64,000 bases of DNA from Carallia brachiata (Eukaryota; Streptophyta; Magnoliopsida; Malpighiales; Rhizophoraceae): NCBI GenBank assembly GCA_021464245.1, contig JADCRB010000001.1, positions 1 through 64,000 of the forward strand. Direction: 5' to 3'. A program made the position numbers and the translations under genes. Each line of letters opens with the position of its first letter. Position 1 is the first letter of the stretch. Shown here in pieces: positions 34,257 to 46,147 of this stretch. A model generated the notes under the pieces. That model saw only the letters and a list, made by a program, of their open reading frames with translations. It ran no database searches and was not told the DNA's origin.

Positions 34257-34452
34257 TTGGTATACATATATTGGTAGTCAGATGATACGCATATAAAATG
34301 TATTTTTTACGATAAATTTGATTGTTTCTGTAACTGTGCTTATTATTTTTACAACAAAAAATAACATGTTAATTTTTTGTATTATATTTTATCGATCTTA
34401 TCATAAAAATAGATAAACTCGTTACAATAAGTATACCAAATATGTATACCAA
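34257..34452. mobile_element. Imperfect fold-back (MITE-like) element
   Basis: The ends TTTGGTATACATATA and TATGTATACCAA are inverted repeats, and the arms meet near a central AACATGTT. The inner sequence, with GTAACTGTGCTTATT and ACAACAAAAAATAACATG, resembles the hairpin at 40981-41160, so both may belong to one family. Its right part is included in the tandem duplication that follows. Borders are approximate. Confidence 0.42.
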
Positions 34453-35137
34453 GGTAGGAAACCAAACTTTTTTCTTCCATGAAAATGGAATTATCGTCGA
34501 AGCTATTTTATTTTGCATAAATGAGTAAATTACTAATAATAATAATAATAATGACCAATGATGTTAATTATTAATTTCTTTAACTGTTTTGCATCAAAAA
34601 AAATTAATAATAATAAACCATCCAATCAAACCATAATAATGTATTAAGAGTTCAGTACAGAGTCCCATAACGGTGGATTTGTTTCTTAAAAAATAATAAA
34701 AAATTAATTTTTTTAAAACTAAATTAGTGTTTCTGTAACTGTGCTTATTATTTTTACAACAAAAAATAACATGTTAATTTTTTGTATTATATTTTATCGA
34801 TCTTATCATAAAAATAGATAAACTCGTTACAATAGGTATACCAAATATGTATACCAAAGTAGGAAACCAAACTTTTTTCTTCCATGAAAATGGAATTATC
34901 GTCGAAGCTATTTTATTTTGCATAAATGAGTAAATTACTAATAATAATAATAATAATAATGACCAATGATGTTAATTATTAATTTCTTTAACTGTTTTGC
35001 ATCAAAAAAAATTAATAATAATAAACCATCCAATCAAACCATAATAATGTATTAAGAGTTCAGTACAGAGTCCCATAACGGTGGATTTGTTTCTTAAAAA
35101 TAATAAAAAATTAATTTTTTTAAAACTAAATTAGTGT
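34323..35137. repeat. Two-copy 405-bp tandem duplication upstream of EXO1
   Basis: Two units (34323-34727 and 34728-about 35137) are almost identical. They start TGTTTCTGTAACTGTGC and end near AAATTAGTGT. Differences I see are two single-base changes (AATAAGTAT/AATAGGTAT and CAAGGTAGG/CAAAGTAGG), one extra AAT unit and one A in a homopolymer. Such similarity points to a recent duplication or an assembly artefact. It starts about 330 bp upstream of the EXO1 start codon. Confidence 0.92.
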
Positions 35138-36569
35138 TATACTAAATTTTGATTTAAAAGAAAATCACTGCATGGGACGAACTTATGACTCTCCTGTAGC
35201 CATAAGTCTTAAGAAGTGTTTGGGTAAATTTTTAAAGATATATGTACATTTCATTTTTAAAAAATAAGAAAATATATGTTTAATAAATTTTTTTATATTA
35301 CTTTTAAATTATATTTATTTCATTATACGACTCTTTAACAGCAGTTGATTCAATCAACTCAAGTTTACTTTTTATTATTTTTTGAGTTATTTTTTATTTT
35401 TTAATATTAATAACTTATATAAACTAATTTATTCTTAAAAAATATTTATACAATTTTATTTTTTTATTTACCACATAAATTACATATTAGATATGTTAAT
35501 CTATTTTATTAATATTTGCATAAGCACGATATTTTTTTTAACTATTTTTAAATAATATTTTTTACTTCAATTTTCTGTAATATTAAAATTTATAAAAAAA
35601 ACTCTTAAACAACATATTTTTTACCATTTAATGAAAATAATATTTTAAAAAATCAAAAATTAAGTGAAAAATTCTCAATATTATCTATAAAATATTATTT
35701 TAAAAATATAAAATCATAAAATAAAAATAAATTTTTAAATATGATATATCTATATAAATTAGATGTTTAAATTAAATATTTTATTATTTAACAATAATAA
35801 CAAATATAAAATTAACTAAATATTTCATTAATTTTATCAGCAATCAGTAACAAAAGAAATCAACAATCAACAATTAATAGTAACAATCAGCAACAATAAC
35901 ATCTATTATGTAACCTAATAGGCCCTTCAGTCACTCTACCTTTATTATATTAAATGCACTCGTGACTTTAGCTAAATCATGTATTAGGTGTTAATATGAT
36001 CAAATTGAATTATTTCGAGTTTTTAAGAGATGAGAATTCATGCACTCAACCTTTTTTTTTTTTTGACTAAATTGGGTGATTCATGTGCTGATAATAAAGT
36101 GCTTCTGGACAATTCTCCTATGAGTTTACAAGTATTCTTAAATGGGGATGGCCAGGGGACTTTGTTCCTAAAGACTGATTGTTTTCTTTCTTCACTTTGT
36201 TCTTATTTTCTCATATGTTAAAAAAAAAGACTTATTAAAATCAATTAGTTAACTAGATAAAAAATTTATAAATTTGATTTACCGTTTAGCCTCTTTTCTT
36301 GTAATAATAAATTTGATTTATATTTTAAACATATTAATAAATCTTACTTTTTTAAAGACTCTAAATTAATTAAGAGTAACAATGACAATTACTACCATAA
36401 ATTTAGTCACATCCAAAAGTATTGAGCTCTATTAAAATAACAAATTCCTTAGATTTGCCAAACGCCTTCATTAACTTGTAATATGGCAACAAAGAACAAA
36501 CGACTTTAACATTGCATTACACTAATGGTCGGCGTACGGTTTTAGCTCTTTATCATTATAAATTATAAA

Positions 36570-37084
36570 TAGAGGTGTCAAAAAATGACCCGATCTGATA
36601 ACTTGTTTAAAATTATTTCGAAAAAATTAAGTCAAAGACCCAATTTTCCAACCCGAATTCAAAAGCGACCCAATTCGAAAATGACCCGAAAATTTTGGTT
36701 TGGATCTGAATCACCCGTTGGATTAAGAAAAAGACAAAATAGTGAAATTTTTTTTAACTTTTACCTTTAATTTATCTTTTTTAAGTATTAATTAGTACCA
36801 TTTTCATAAAATATAGATATATATAATGCAAAAACTAAATTTAAACGTTTAGTTCATTATAAAAATGAGTTTTAAATTTAATTGAAATGTTTCATTTTAG
36901 TGAAAAATAACTTAAAAAAATAATGGTTCAGTGCGAATTCGATCCAAATCTAACCTGAATCTGAAACAATACAACCTGAACCCGAACCGAATGTAACGTG
37001 ACCTAAAAATAACCCAACAAAAAATGACCCAAAAAAAAACAACTCAACCCGAACCCGACTCAACCTGACTTTTTAACACCTCTA
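36570..37084. mobile_element. Non-autonomous hAT element with 8-bp target duplication
   Basis: The inverted ends are TAGAGGTGTCAAAAA at the left and, read in reverse, TAGAGGTGTTAAAAA at the right. Both ends carry ACCCG/CCCGA subterminal words, typical of plant hAT elements. A perfect 8-bp duplication, attataaa, flanks it (36562-36569 and 37085-37092). No transposase reading frame is present in its 515 bp. It lies in the divergent region between EXO1 and ATP10, about 470 bp upstream of the ATP10 start. Confidence 0.85.
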
Positions 37085-37551
37085 ATTATAAATGATAAAA
37101 CCTACGCAACGGGCTAAAACTGTATTATGTATGTACACATATAGAAATTGTCCATGCATTTTTGGCCGAGTCCTTTTAACATTAATCTGAATTTAAGTTT
37201 TTGTGCATATTTTCCTATTTATAAAAAAAAATTTTAATAAAAGCACGATATATAAATTTAAAACTCGTGAACACTGTAAAACTAACGTCGTGCGGAATGG
37301 AGTGGACGACTACACCCAAACATTACCCAAAGAAGGGGGTTGGGTAATCAGTGAATTGGGTTTCCATTAATAGCAATATTTTTAAGGTGGGGACAGTGGG
37401 GTGTTGAATTTGATATTTGGATGGACTCATTTCATTAGGGGTTTTTCAACATGGAGTTGTGAAAGTGAAGTGAAGACACTTACACAACGCAAGCAAAGCA
37501 AGCAAGGAAATCTTGATAGAAGAAGGGGAGAGAAATTATTTAAGAAGACAA

Positions 37552-37819
37552 ATGTTGAGGGCAAATCGATTAATAATAAAGCAGTCGGCTTCGTTACATA
37601 ATTGGCATGGAGGAGGAGGAGGAGGAGGAGGAGCTGCTGCCGCTGCCGCTGCCGCTGCATTTCTTAATTCTCAGCTTCCTTCTCGAAAAACCACCGCCCG
37701 CTTCCTCGACATTTACCAGGTACTTCCTTGCCTTCTCCCCTGTAAATTTCTCTCTCTCTCTTTTTTTGTTATTATGTGTCTAATTTCTGGGATTTTTATT
37801 TAATTTTATTTCATTGGGG

Positions 37820-37853
<34 letters not shown>

Positions 37854-40406
37854 GCTAATTGTTTGAGGCTAACGTTTGCAGATTGGAAACAAAGCGGCTA
37901 TTGAGAAAGAAAAAGCCAGGCTGTAAGTTCCCCCTTCTTTCTTTCTTTTTGTTTTTCTTTTAAAAAAAATATATTATGTGATTTTAGTGATTAAGAAGTA
38001 AATCTGTTTTTTTTTTTTTTTTTAATTCTGGTTTTCTTATGTAAGTAGAGGTGGATTAAGGTTTACTTAAACATGAGGGTGATGATTTTTTCTTTGTAGG
38101 GCAGTACAGATGAGATGAGCAGAGGGTACTTCGCGGATATTAATGAGTTTCAGAAACATGGTGGAAAGGTAATGTTATACGAAATTCTTTTCAGTTTGTG
38201 GTTCCTAGCTTGCAAATGTATGTCTTTTAAAAATTTGTAAATTTTGTTGTAAAACTTTCTGCGGTACGTTTTATTCGGACATTGTTTTGTTGTTCAATGC
38301 ATTTGCTTGTGTTTATGGTGAATCCTTGGTCCTGTAAGAATAGATGATGGGTGATCCAAATGCTAAGGTACATTGGAGCAAAGATATATCTGTATACCAT
38401 AGACCAAGTCTACTTCCATGAAGGTTCTACTTTCATTCCTGTGAAATGGATACACCCCACATTAACCAGAGGGGTTGTAGCCACACAGTGTCTTAGGCTG
38501 AATTGTAGTGAAGACATTTGAATTGTTTTTTGGGTTGGTGCCTGCTTTTTTTTTTATCTTCGCATGCTGTGCATGGTAAATGGTGCATTGAGAGGCGCTG
38601 TGTTAGTTTTAAGCAATTTTGTTAGAGGGGCTCTTTTTAAGTTTATGGGTTTGATTCAATGATATGCTTATGCAGATTGCAGTCGCAAATAAGGTTCTAG
38701 TACCTGCAGTGGCAGCCGTGAAGTTTCCTGACTTAGAAGTGAGCTGTTCTGATGGTAGAACTATGAAGCTTCCCGTCAGGTCCAACGGGAAGGAGATGGA
38801 TTCTGCCATATCAGATATTCCTAAAGCATCTTTATTATGCCTTTCATTTCGTGCAAGTTCCCAGGTATGGAGTGTGTAACTGCTAGTTTGTTGGATTGCA
38901 AGAATGTACTATTGAACTTGTATGGTGTAAACTTTAATCCGCGATTATTGCAAAAGGTGGCGAATTCTCTGTTTCGGGTTTTAACAGTTATAGATCTGTT
39001 TCTATAAGAGGACAATTCACAAGGAAAACACAAGGCAAAATTGTTGGATTGCAACTAACATCATTCAACTTGTCTTTTGTAAACTTTAATCTGCAATTAT
39101 TAGAAAAGATGGCGAATTTGCTGTTGGTTGTTTAGCAGTTGTAGAAGTGTGCATATGAGAGGATGAGTTGTGAGTTATTAAAAATAAAAAAGGAAAAACT
39201 GAAGGCAAAAATTGGGCTATAGTAAATGGAGAAGAATAATTAGATTTGAACGAAGAGCAATACCAAATTTAGTTAACAATAATAATTTTAACTAAAACTT
39301 TGAGGAGCCAATCTGCATTTTTCTACAGTGAGGTAAGATATACCTGCACACTAAGAAAAGGTTTACCTCATATTAGAATCTCTGCGAGTGCTCGAGTTTG
39401 AATTGCTCTTGAGGCAACAATGAAGTGATTTTCCTTTAATGTATTTCTGTTCTAAATAAATGGATTAAGTTCTAAATGATTGCTCCTTCCCTATTACAGG
39501 CAATGATTAACTCTTGGAGTGTGCCTTTCCTTGATGCATTCCGTGATGCAAAAAGTGTTCAATTATATGAGGTACTAATGTCTATGCTGCTTCAGTGTCT
39601 AATATAGACTGCAGGTGTCAGATTAAGCTTTTGGAAAAGGGAGTGATCTTGCAGTTCTGATGTTTTAGCTTGTTACTAAATTAATTTACCAAATAGAAAA
39701 TTAAAAAAAAAAAATTTGGTGCTTATGTTATGCACATGGACCTATGGTCCGTAGATCCAAATTTTGCATTACTTTTCAGGTTGCTGTACATCTTGAAGAA
39801 TATTGAGGTAAACTAGGGAGCAAACTAACAAAGCACAAGTACTGGCACATGCTACTTCTTTAACTAGATTGATAAAGAACTGAAGATTTTTGGTTGATAT
39901 AATTTAGAAAAGAAAATGAAAATTATGTCAGCGTGCATGCAACTTTTTAGATCTTTCAGGTTTTCCTCATCATAGATAAAGATGATGTTGTTGTTTTTAC
40001 CATATACAGGTGTCATTTATAGACTCTTGGCTCCTATGTCGGAATCCTGTCAAGCGGATTCTTCTTCAAATTATGAGAAAATCTAACAGCCATCCAGATG
40101 ATGCACTTCAGAGACAGATTGTTTATTCATTCGGTGACCATTATTACTTCAGAAAAGAACTTAAGATCCTGAACCTTCTTACCGGGTACTAACATTTTTG
40201 GTCAAATTGGTATTTTATGTCATTGATATGATGACATCCTGAAGGAACTGGTTCTAAGATATGCATTCCCATTCTTAACGTTCTGCAGGTATATATTCTT
40301 ACTTGACAAATTTGGTAGAGTACGATGGCAAGGCTTTGGTTCAGCCACTGAAGAGGAGATATCCTCCCTTATTTCTGGCACATCATGTCTTTTAGAAGAG
40401 AAATGA
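37552..40406 (+). CDS. ATP10: Mitochondrial ATP-synthase assembly factor ATP10, 7 exons
   Basis: ATP10 helps assemble the Fo sector of mitochondrial ATP synthase (in yeast it acts on subunit 6) at the inner membrane. Exons: 37552-37719, 37882-37922, 38105-38168, 38676-38864, 39500-39571, 40010-40185 and 40289-40406. The frame is 275 codons plus TGA. The N terminus MLRANRLIIKQSAS is basic and free of acids, as in a mitochondrial presequence. It is followed by 8 Gly and 9 Ala encoded by GGA and GCN repeats. The core shows RGYFADINEFQKHGGK, LSFRASSQAMINSWSVPFL, YEVSFIDSWLLCRNPVKR and LLDKFGRVRWQGFGSATEEE, which are family motifs. Exon 3 must start after GGGCAG, since the earlier TGTAG breaks the frame. 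An in-frame upstream ATG at 37513 would add acidic residues and is less likely. It is divergent from EXO1, 3.5 kb away. Confidence 0.92.
37611..37659 (+). repeat. GGA and GCTGCC coding microsatellites in ATP10 exon 1
   Basis: A run of GGA triplets is followed by alternating GCT and GCC triplets. They encode the Gly8-Ala9 tract of the ATP10 presequence region. The run is likely to vary in length between alleles. Confidence 0.85.
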
Positions 40407-40980
40407 TTCGGTCGATTCCCAATGATATATTTTCTCTTAAAATTTATTGTCAAGAATCCTGTTATAGGTTATAACTTTAGCAGTGCCCTTTTCGAATTTT
40501 ACAATAATGTTCTGGCGATGAGAAAACTATTTCAGTTTCTCTGTCGTATATGGACTTGTAAATGCACAATGCAGTGTTACAGGCCTGTGCAGACATGATT
40601 AATGGTTGTAAGATGGTGGCTGTTACTCGTAGGCTTTTTGATTCCCTGCATGTCTGAATCTTGGATCACCAGAAAGCCTCTGCTTTCCTGCCGGAGTCCC
40701 GCAGTGCCAAACATTGAAATAGCCTGCAATGTCCGCGAAACATTTTTTGGTTTTTCAAAGGATTTGAAGAGATGAGCAAGACATTTGTTTTAAGAAGAGA
40801 ATGTATTCCTTTATGCCATTGTGTAAACGAATGTGATTTACTTTTTGATGCCAACTCCAAGGCGTGTTTCTGAGAACATTGTTGAATATGCGTCTAATTG
40901 AGCAAGTCCTATCCATGGAACCAATGACTAAGGTTGAAAAATACATGGGCCCTGCTGATATTTATCCTTAGGGTTTAAGT

Positions 40981-41160
40981 TAGTATTCATGTGTTGGTAT
41001 TTATATTTGATATTCATATTGTGACGAGCTTATTTATACCACAAAATTTATTGTTTTTACAATAAAAAATAACATGATATTTTTTATTACAAAGACAATA
41101 AATTTTGTTATAGAAATAAATATGTTCGTTACAATATAAATATCAAATTTAGATATACTA
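40981..41160. mobile_element. Hairpin MITE-like element downstream of ATP10
   Basis: The whole 180 bp can fold on itself. The left arm TTTGATATTCATATTGTGAC pairs with the right end, which in reverse reads TTTGATATTTATATTGTAAC. The inner AAAATTTATTGTTTTTAC pairs with GACAATAAATTTT. The ends are TAGTAT and ATACTA. Such near-perfect fold-back structure marks a MITE that can give a long hairpin transcript. Confidence 0.65.
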
Positions 41161-44100
41161 AAACTTTTTTTTGTTATCTTTGTTGGTGGTGACAAATACG
41201 CGGTGTGGTTACCAATATGGTCTACTTGTCCCGAGTTGTTAACTTGTAAAGCTTCTTTAGTCCATTGGCTTAGGCCTGCAGTTTGACCAAACGAAAAAGT
41301 TACTAAAATGGTCTGAAAGACCAGTCAGCGTGGAAAGATCGCGTTTCATTAGTTTTGAGCATAAATAAAGACGTTCGTACGTCCATTTCTTTTGTTTAAA
41401 AAATTTTAATTTCCAAAAAAAAAAAAAAAAATTTGTGGGATAGTCTCTCAGTGCTGCCACTTTTCTGTTTGTTTTTGCTATTCCAACGGCTCGAGTTTTA
41501 ACATTTTCCAATTTGTTTGTTTGGCTAACGAGTAGAGTCATTGAGTTTATTTTTTATCGAGCTGAGTTCGAGTGTTTTATAAATAGATCATTTAACTTTA
41601 TAATTTTAACAAAAATATTTGAAATTATAAAACACGAAATAGTGTGAACAGTCTGAAAATAAATTGTATCTAGTTTAATTTACTACAAGGGATTACTTAA
41701 ATTTTTGTTATAAATAGAACTAAATTTGATAAAAATATTCATTTTAGTAAAACTAACTAATTAAAAAATAAGTATTTAATTTTTTTGCATAATTATAAAT
41801 ATAAAAGTGTGTCTCTTGGTAGACAAGTTGCTGACATTGGTGAGGTTTGTAATGCATCAAATGTACACAGATTTATTCTTAATTTCACACAAAAAAAAAT
41901 TATTTTTATGACTCAAATAAGCCTACCTAATATATTATGATAACATACTAAACTAATTTTTTAATGATTTTAAGATGAGCCTTAATTTTTTTTTAAACAC
42001 ATTATTCACGAATTTAAATAAGTCGAACTTACTTTTAATCAAGCTTGATTCCTCTATTAAACGAATATTGATATTAAATTTGGAATTAACTTATATCAAG
42101 TTGAATCACTAAACTTTTAACAAAAGTACCAGCTCGTTTACACCTTATAAATTTTAATCCAACTCGTTTACACCTTATAAATTTTAATTGTAACCTTAAT
42201 ATTCAAGACACAAATTAAGCTCTCTATGGAAATAACGCAGGATACTCATGCACAGGGTGGCCTTTGAAAATTCATTCATATTTTGGTTTAAAAGTATTAA
42301 CTTAGTCATATAATTGGAGTTATAGGATTTTCATAATCTAACTAAAAAGCATAAAAAATGCTCTTCATCTATGGTGGACACTGGAAAGGGCTTTGGTGCT
42401 CTTAAGAAAGTTGTGTTCTTAATTAAAACCTTCGGAGAACAAGTAAAAGACACAGACTGGCCTTGCACAAATTGCAAAGAGTTCTACATTGTGATGCTTC
42501 GAGCTCGCCACGGGAGACTGCAAATCAAGTCTAGCAACAAATTGCCAAGTTCTTTAGCAAATATGCTGCTGATTGGGCTGCAAAACTACCAGGGCTAGGA
42601 GTTTCCCTAGGACAAAACAGACTAGGAATTTCCCTTTGGATTAGGATTCTAAACCTCCTAATGAGTTGTCTTGACCACTCAAAAATGATAGAAATTTTTT
42701 TTTTCAAATTTATAAAATTGATTTCGAAGTAGTAATACAGTGATGCAGACATTAGGTTGGCTGAATTAATTAAAAAAAAGGATAAACGGTTGGATATAGT
42801 TAAATAAAAATACTTTCCTACTTATTACTATTTAAATGTGGTCATCTAATGTTACTCAAAAATAATAATGTTCTTGTTTTTTTGTTCATGAATTGAAAGG
42901 CTTATCGATGTAAAAATAAAAAATAAAAAATAAAAAATACCTACCAGCCACTGGAGATTGATGGGCCAAAGCCCACAAATATGGCCTTGGGCCTCTGTTG
43001 GGATGGAAAACATTTTCTTTGTGACATTCTCTTGTTATCTTCACCGGCTTTGGTTGCCCCATTGGGCCTCCCCGGGATCTGGCAGACCATTAAAAGACAG
43101 CAAAAGCCAGCAAGAGCTAAAGCTAAAGCCTCGTAGGCCTACATGCATAATCAGAACCAGCAACAAACTTGCGCATGCAGGCCTTGCATGTTGATTCTGA
43201 AGGACATGTCTCTACTGGAGGAACCATCCAAGTAGCTTCGGAGAAGATGCTAAGAAAGAACATGGTGCTAAATTGAAAGAGCATGGCGCTAATTTGAACT
43301 AAAAAAAAAAAAAAAATTAAAAAGGAGAAAGTAGGTAGGGAATCTTAAAAGCATCAATAACATCTAAACAATTAACCCCCAAAAAAAAAAATTTCCTGAA
43401 AAAAGTGGAAATAACCCAAAACAAATTAAAAGTCAACAAACAAAAGTCAAAAGGAGTGAATAAGAGTAATGAAGTATCACTAAGAAACCTGATGGAAGTT
43501 TCTGTGAAAATATGAAAAAATGGGTAGCAATTTAGCAGCTATATAGGTTAGGTCAATTGTAGGCCTTTCCAACATAGTGTAGGACCCATATGCATGATGC
43601 ATGTGCATGTGTGTAAATATTAAACAAAAATGCCAACTAATTTTCCTTGGAAAGTTAAGTTATATGTGTGTTCACTTGGCAATCTCCTAGATTCTGTCTA
43701 TACATCTCTGGCAAGAAATGTTCAGCATAGTCCCATTATGGAATGCAAGCAATTAAAGAGCTAGCAGAGTGCATGTAGTGCACAAGTCATGTACAGTACT
43801 TTTATTCAATCAACCCAACCCAAGAAGCCCAAGAAAACGTCATAAAGATCTTCGTGGTCAAACCAGCGCACGTCTATGTTCCCTCCATCAACGGACCCTT
43901 TTTTATCTTCTTATGTGTGTGTAGGGGTCATACACACAATACAACTAATTAAAAGGGGAAAAAAAAAATGAAATAAAACAGATACTTAAAATATTCGAGT
44001 TTGGTTCATTTAATCAACAAGTTTAAAAAATGAAACTTAGTGTTAGTATCGTTTAGTAATTAGCCGAATCTAATTGAACCTACTTGTTTCCAGTCAAAAC

Positions 44101-45863
44101 CGCGAGATTTTAATAATAATTCATTGAATTTTATAATATTAAATTTTTATAGATAGACTTAAAGTGAATAAAAGGGCCACTTTAATGGTACTATTCAACC
44201 GAAAAATCGATGTTAAATTTCTAATTTTAGTCTATAGTTATAAATATATTGATTTTAAAAACTAACCCATCAAACATGTTTTAATGAGACGACAAACAAG
44301 TTATATGCCGACTATATAAATGAGCTTTTCAAGGAGCTGCTAATGCATCTAAATGAGTTCTATTATTTGTTCAAACTTAATTTGTTTATTAAACAAGTTC
44401 TAAAATTAGATTTGGATGTTATTATTTTATATAAATGTACGAGTTCGAACAAGATCTTATTGAGTCAAATTACAAAACTCTTCATGAACTTATCAACTCG
44501 TTTGCACCCTTACATCAATATATACAATTATAAGTGAAAATATAAAACCATGGCCAGCTTATTATCAGAGCCGGCGTGACGATGAAATCTAGGGTGTGGA
44601 TTATGACCTATCAAATGGCTAATCTTAGCCAGTTTGCAATCACATGTGCTGGCATTCCAATATGAAAGAATAACATATAACGGTGAGGTTCAAGACGCCC
44701 ATTAAATTGTTGAATACATTAAAAAAAATTGTACTTGTCCATAAATTTAGTAGATTTTAATTTTCAACTGACTCGTTCCAAATTTAATCCTATGGTTAAT
44801 TTGGTGCTTGGTGGTTGGTTATGGAAGTGAGATAATTAATTAGTTTCCAAAGCCAAAATATTAACAGGATGAAAATTTACCTCCGTTGGCATCTAATATG
44901 ATGACCTTTTGTCAAATGAATTTGTCTAATAATGAAATACAAGTTCAAAAAATGTCTGATGATTGATTCAACTAGACTACATAGCAATATGTAAGTAACA
45001 TATGCGAGTTGTGCTGTTCATATGTTAACTCATACGTTTTTTTTTTTAATTCAATAGATTTTTCACCGGATGACACCACATCACTGTATTGTCACAAAAA
45101 TTTTCCCTAATTTGATTATAAACAGATAATATGGCGCACCCGTATTTTTTTGCCTTAGTTTGGTCTTCCTTCTGCATCGGTGATAATGCTTGTCTAGGAA
45201 CTGAGTTGGTCGTTATCTTGTTGCATGTCTTCTTTTGGACATTAGTTTCTCAACGAACCAATGACAGAAGGGGATAGGATGGAGAAGCTTCCTTCTGAAT
45301 ATCAATTTGCTCGATGATTGGCGCACAGGAAATGTATTGGATTTGGAGGACTAAACCATTTATTTGTCTTTTATAAATCATTGGATTGATTGATATGCCT
45401 TTTTTTTCAGATATAGTGTAATATTTGTCATAGTATCTGATGGTTGTAAAAAAAAAAAAAGAAGGGGTGAGCTTAATTTGTCTAAAGACAAAGCCGCGGT
45501 TTAGTGTAGTTCAATGTCGTTGTGTTTGCCAAAAATTACATTTCATGTCATTTAATCGTTGTCGGAGATCCCCATTACAAGTAACACTGTTTTACAGTTC
45601 AATTTCTACGAAGACACTAAATTGAATTTGTAAGAAATTGATCGAGTTAATTGGCTCTTCGTCAAGTGGTATTGAGAATTGTCTCTCAAAATATGTGAGA
45701 ACAAATTCGAATCTCAATATTGTAGCATTAAATACAAAAGAAAAATGATCAAATTGCCAAAATATAGAAATATAAGAATAGAAAGTGTAGAAAAAATAGA
45801 ATATTGAAAAAATAATAATTTGAAAACTTATTTTTGTATTTTTTTCTCATGTTTTATTTTAAT

Positions 45864-46147
45864 AAAATATTATTCTATCTTAAATTAAAAAAAAAAAAAA
45901 CAAAAACTATCTATATAGATAGACTAAGCCTTTGACATATTGGCGTGCTAAGTTGCAAACTTCTACATTTTTGTTTATTTTTGTATCATTCTTACAACTT
46001 CTAAAATATTATTCTATCTTAAATTAAAAAAAAAAACAAAAACTATCTATCGAATTTAGATAGACTAAGCCTTTGACATATTGGCGTGCTATGTTGCAAA
46101 CTTCTCCTACATTTTTGTTTATTTTTGTATCATTCTTACAACTTCTA
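45864..46147. repeat. Two-copy tandem duplication of about 139 bp
   Basis: Two adjacent units start AAAATATTATTCTATCTTAA and end TTCTTACAACTTCTA (45864-46002 and 46003-46147). Each contains GACATATTGGCGTGCTA. They differ by A-run length, a CGAATT insert in the TAGATAGA palindrome and a few substitutions. Confidence 0.85.

Noticed and set aside
34000..37500. Compact bidirectional promoter between EXO1 and ATP10
   Set aside because: The two genes are divergent but 3.5 kb apart with several repeats between, which is too far for a simple shared promoter.
42371..42752. Possible small gene (75-codon frame starting MVDTGKGF)
   Set aside because: It has no family motif, splice partners or codon pattern that would support it.
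42958..43194. 78-codon frame with GC-richer composition
   Set aside because: No recognisable motif on either strand; the region looks like non-coding unique DNA.
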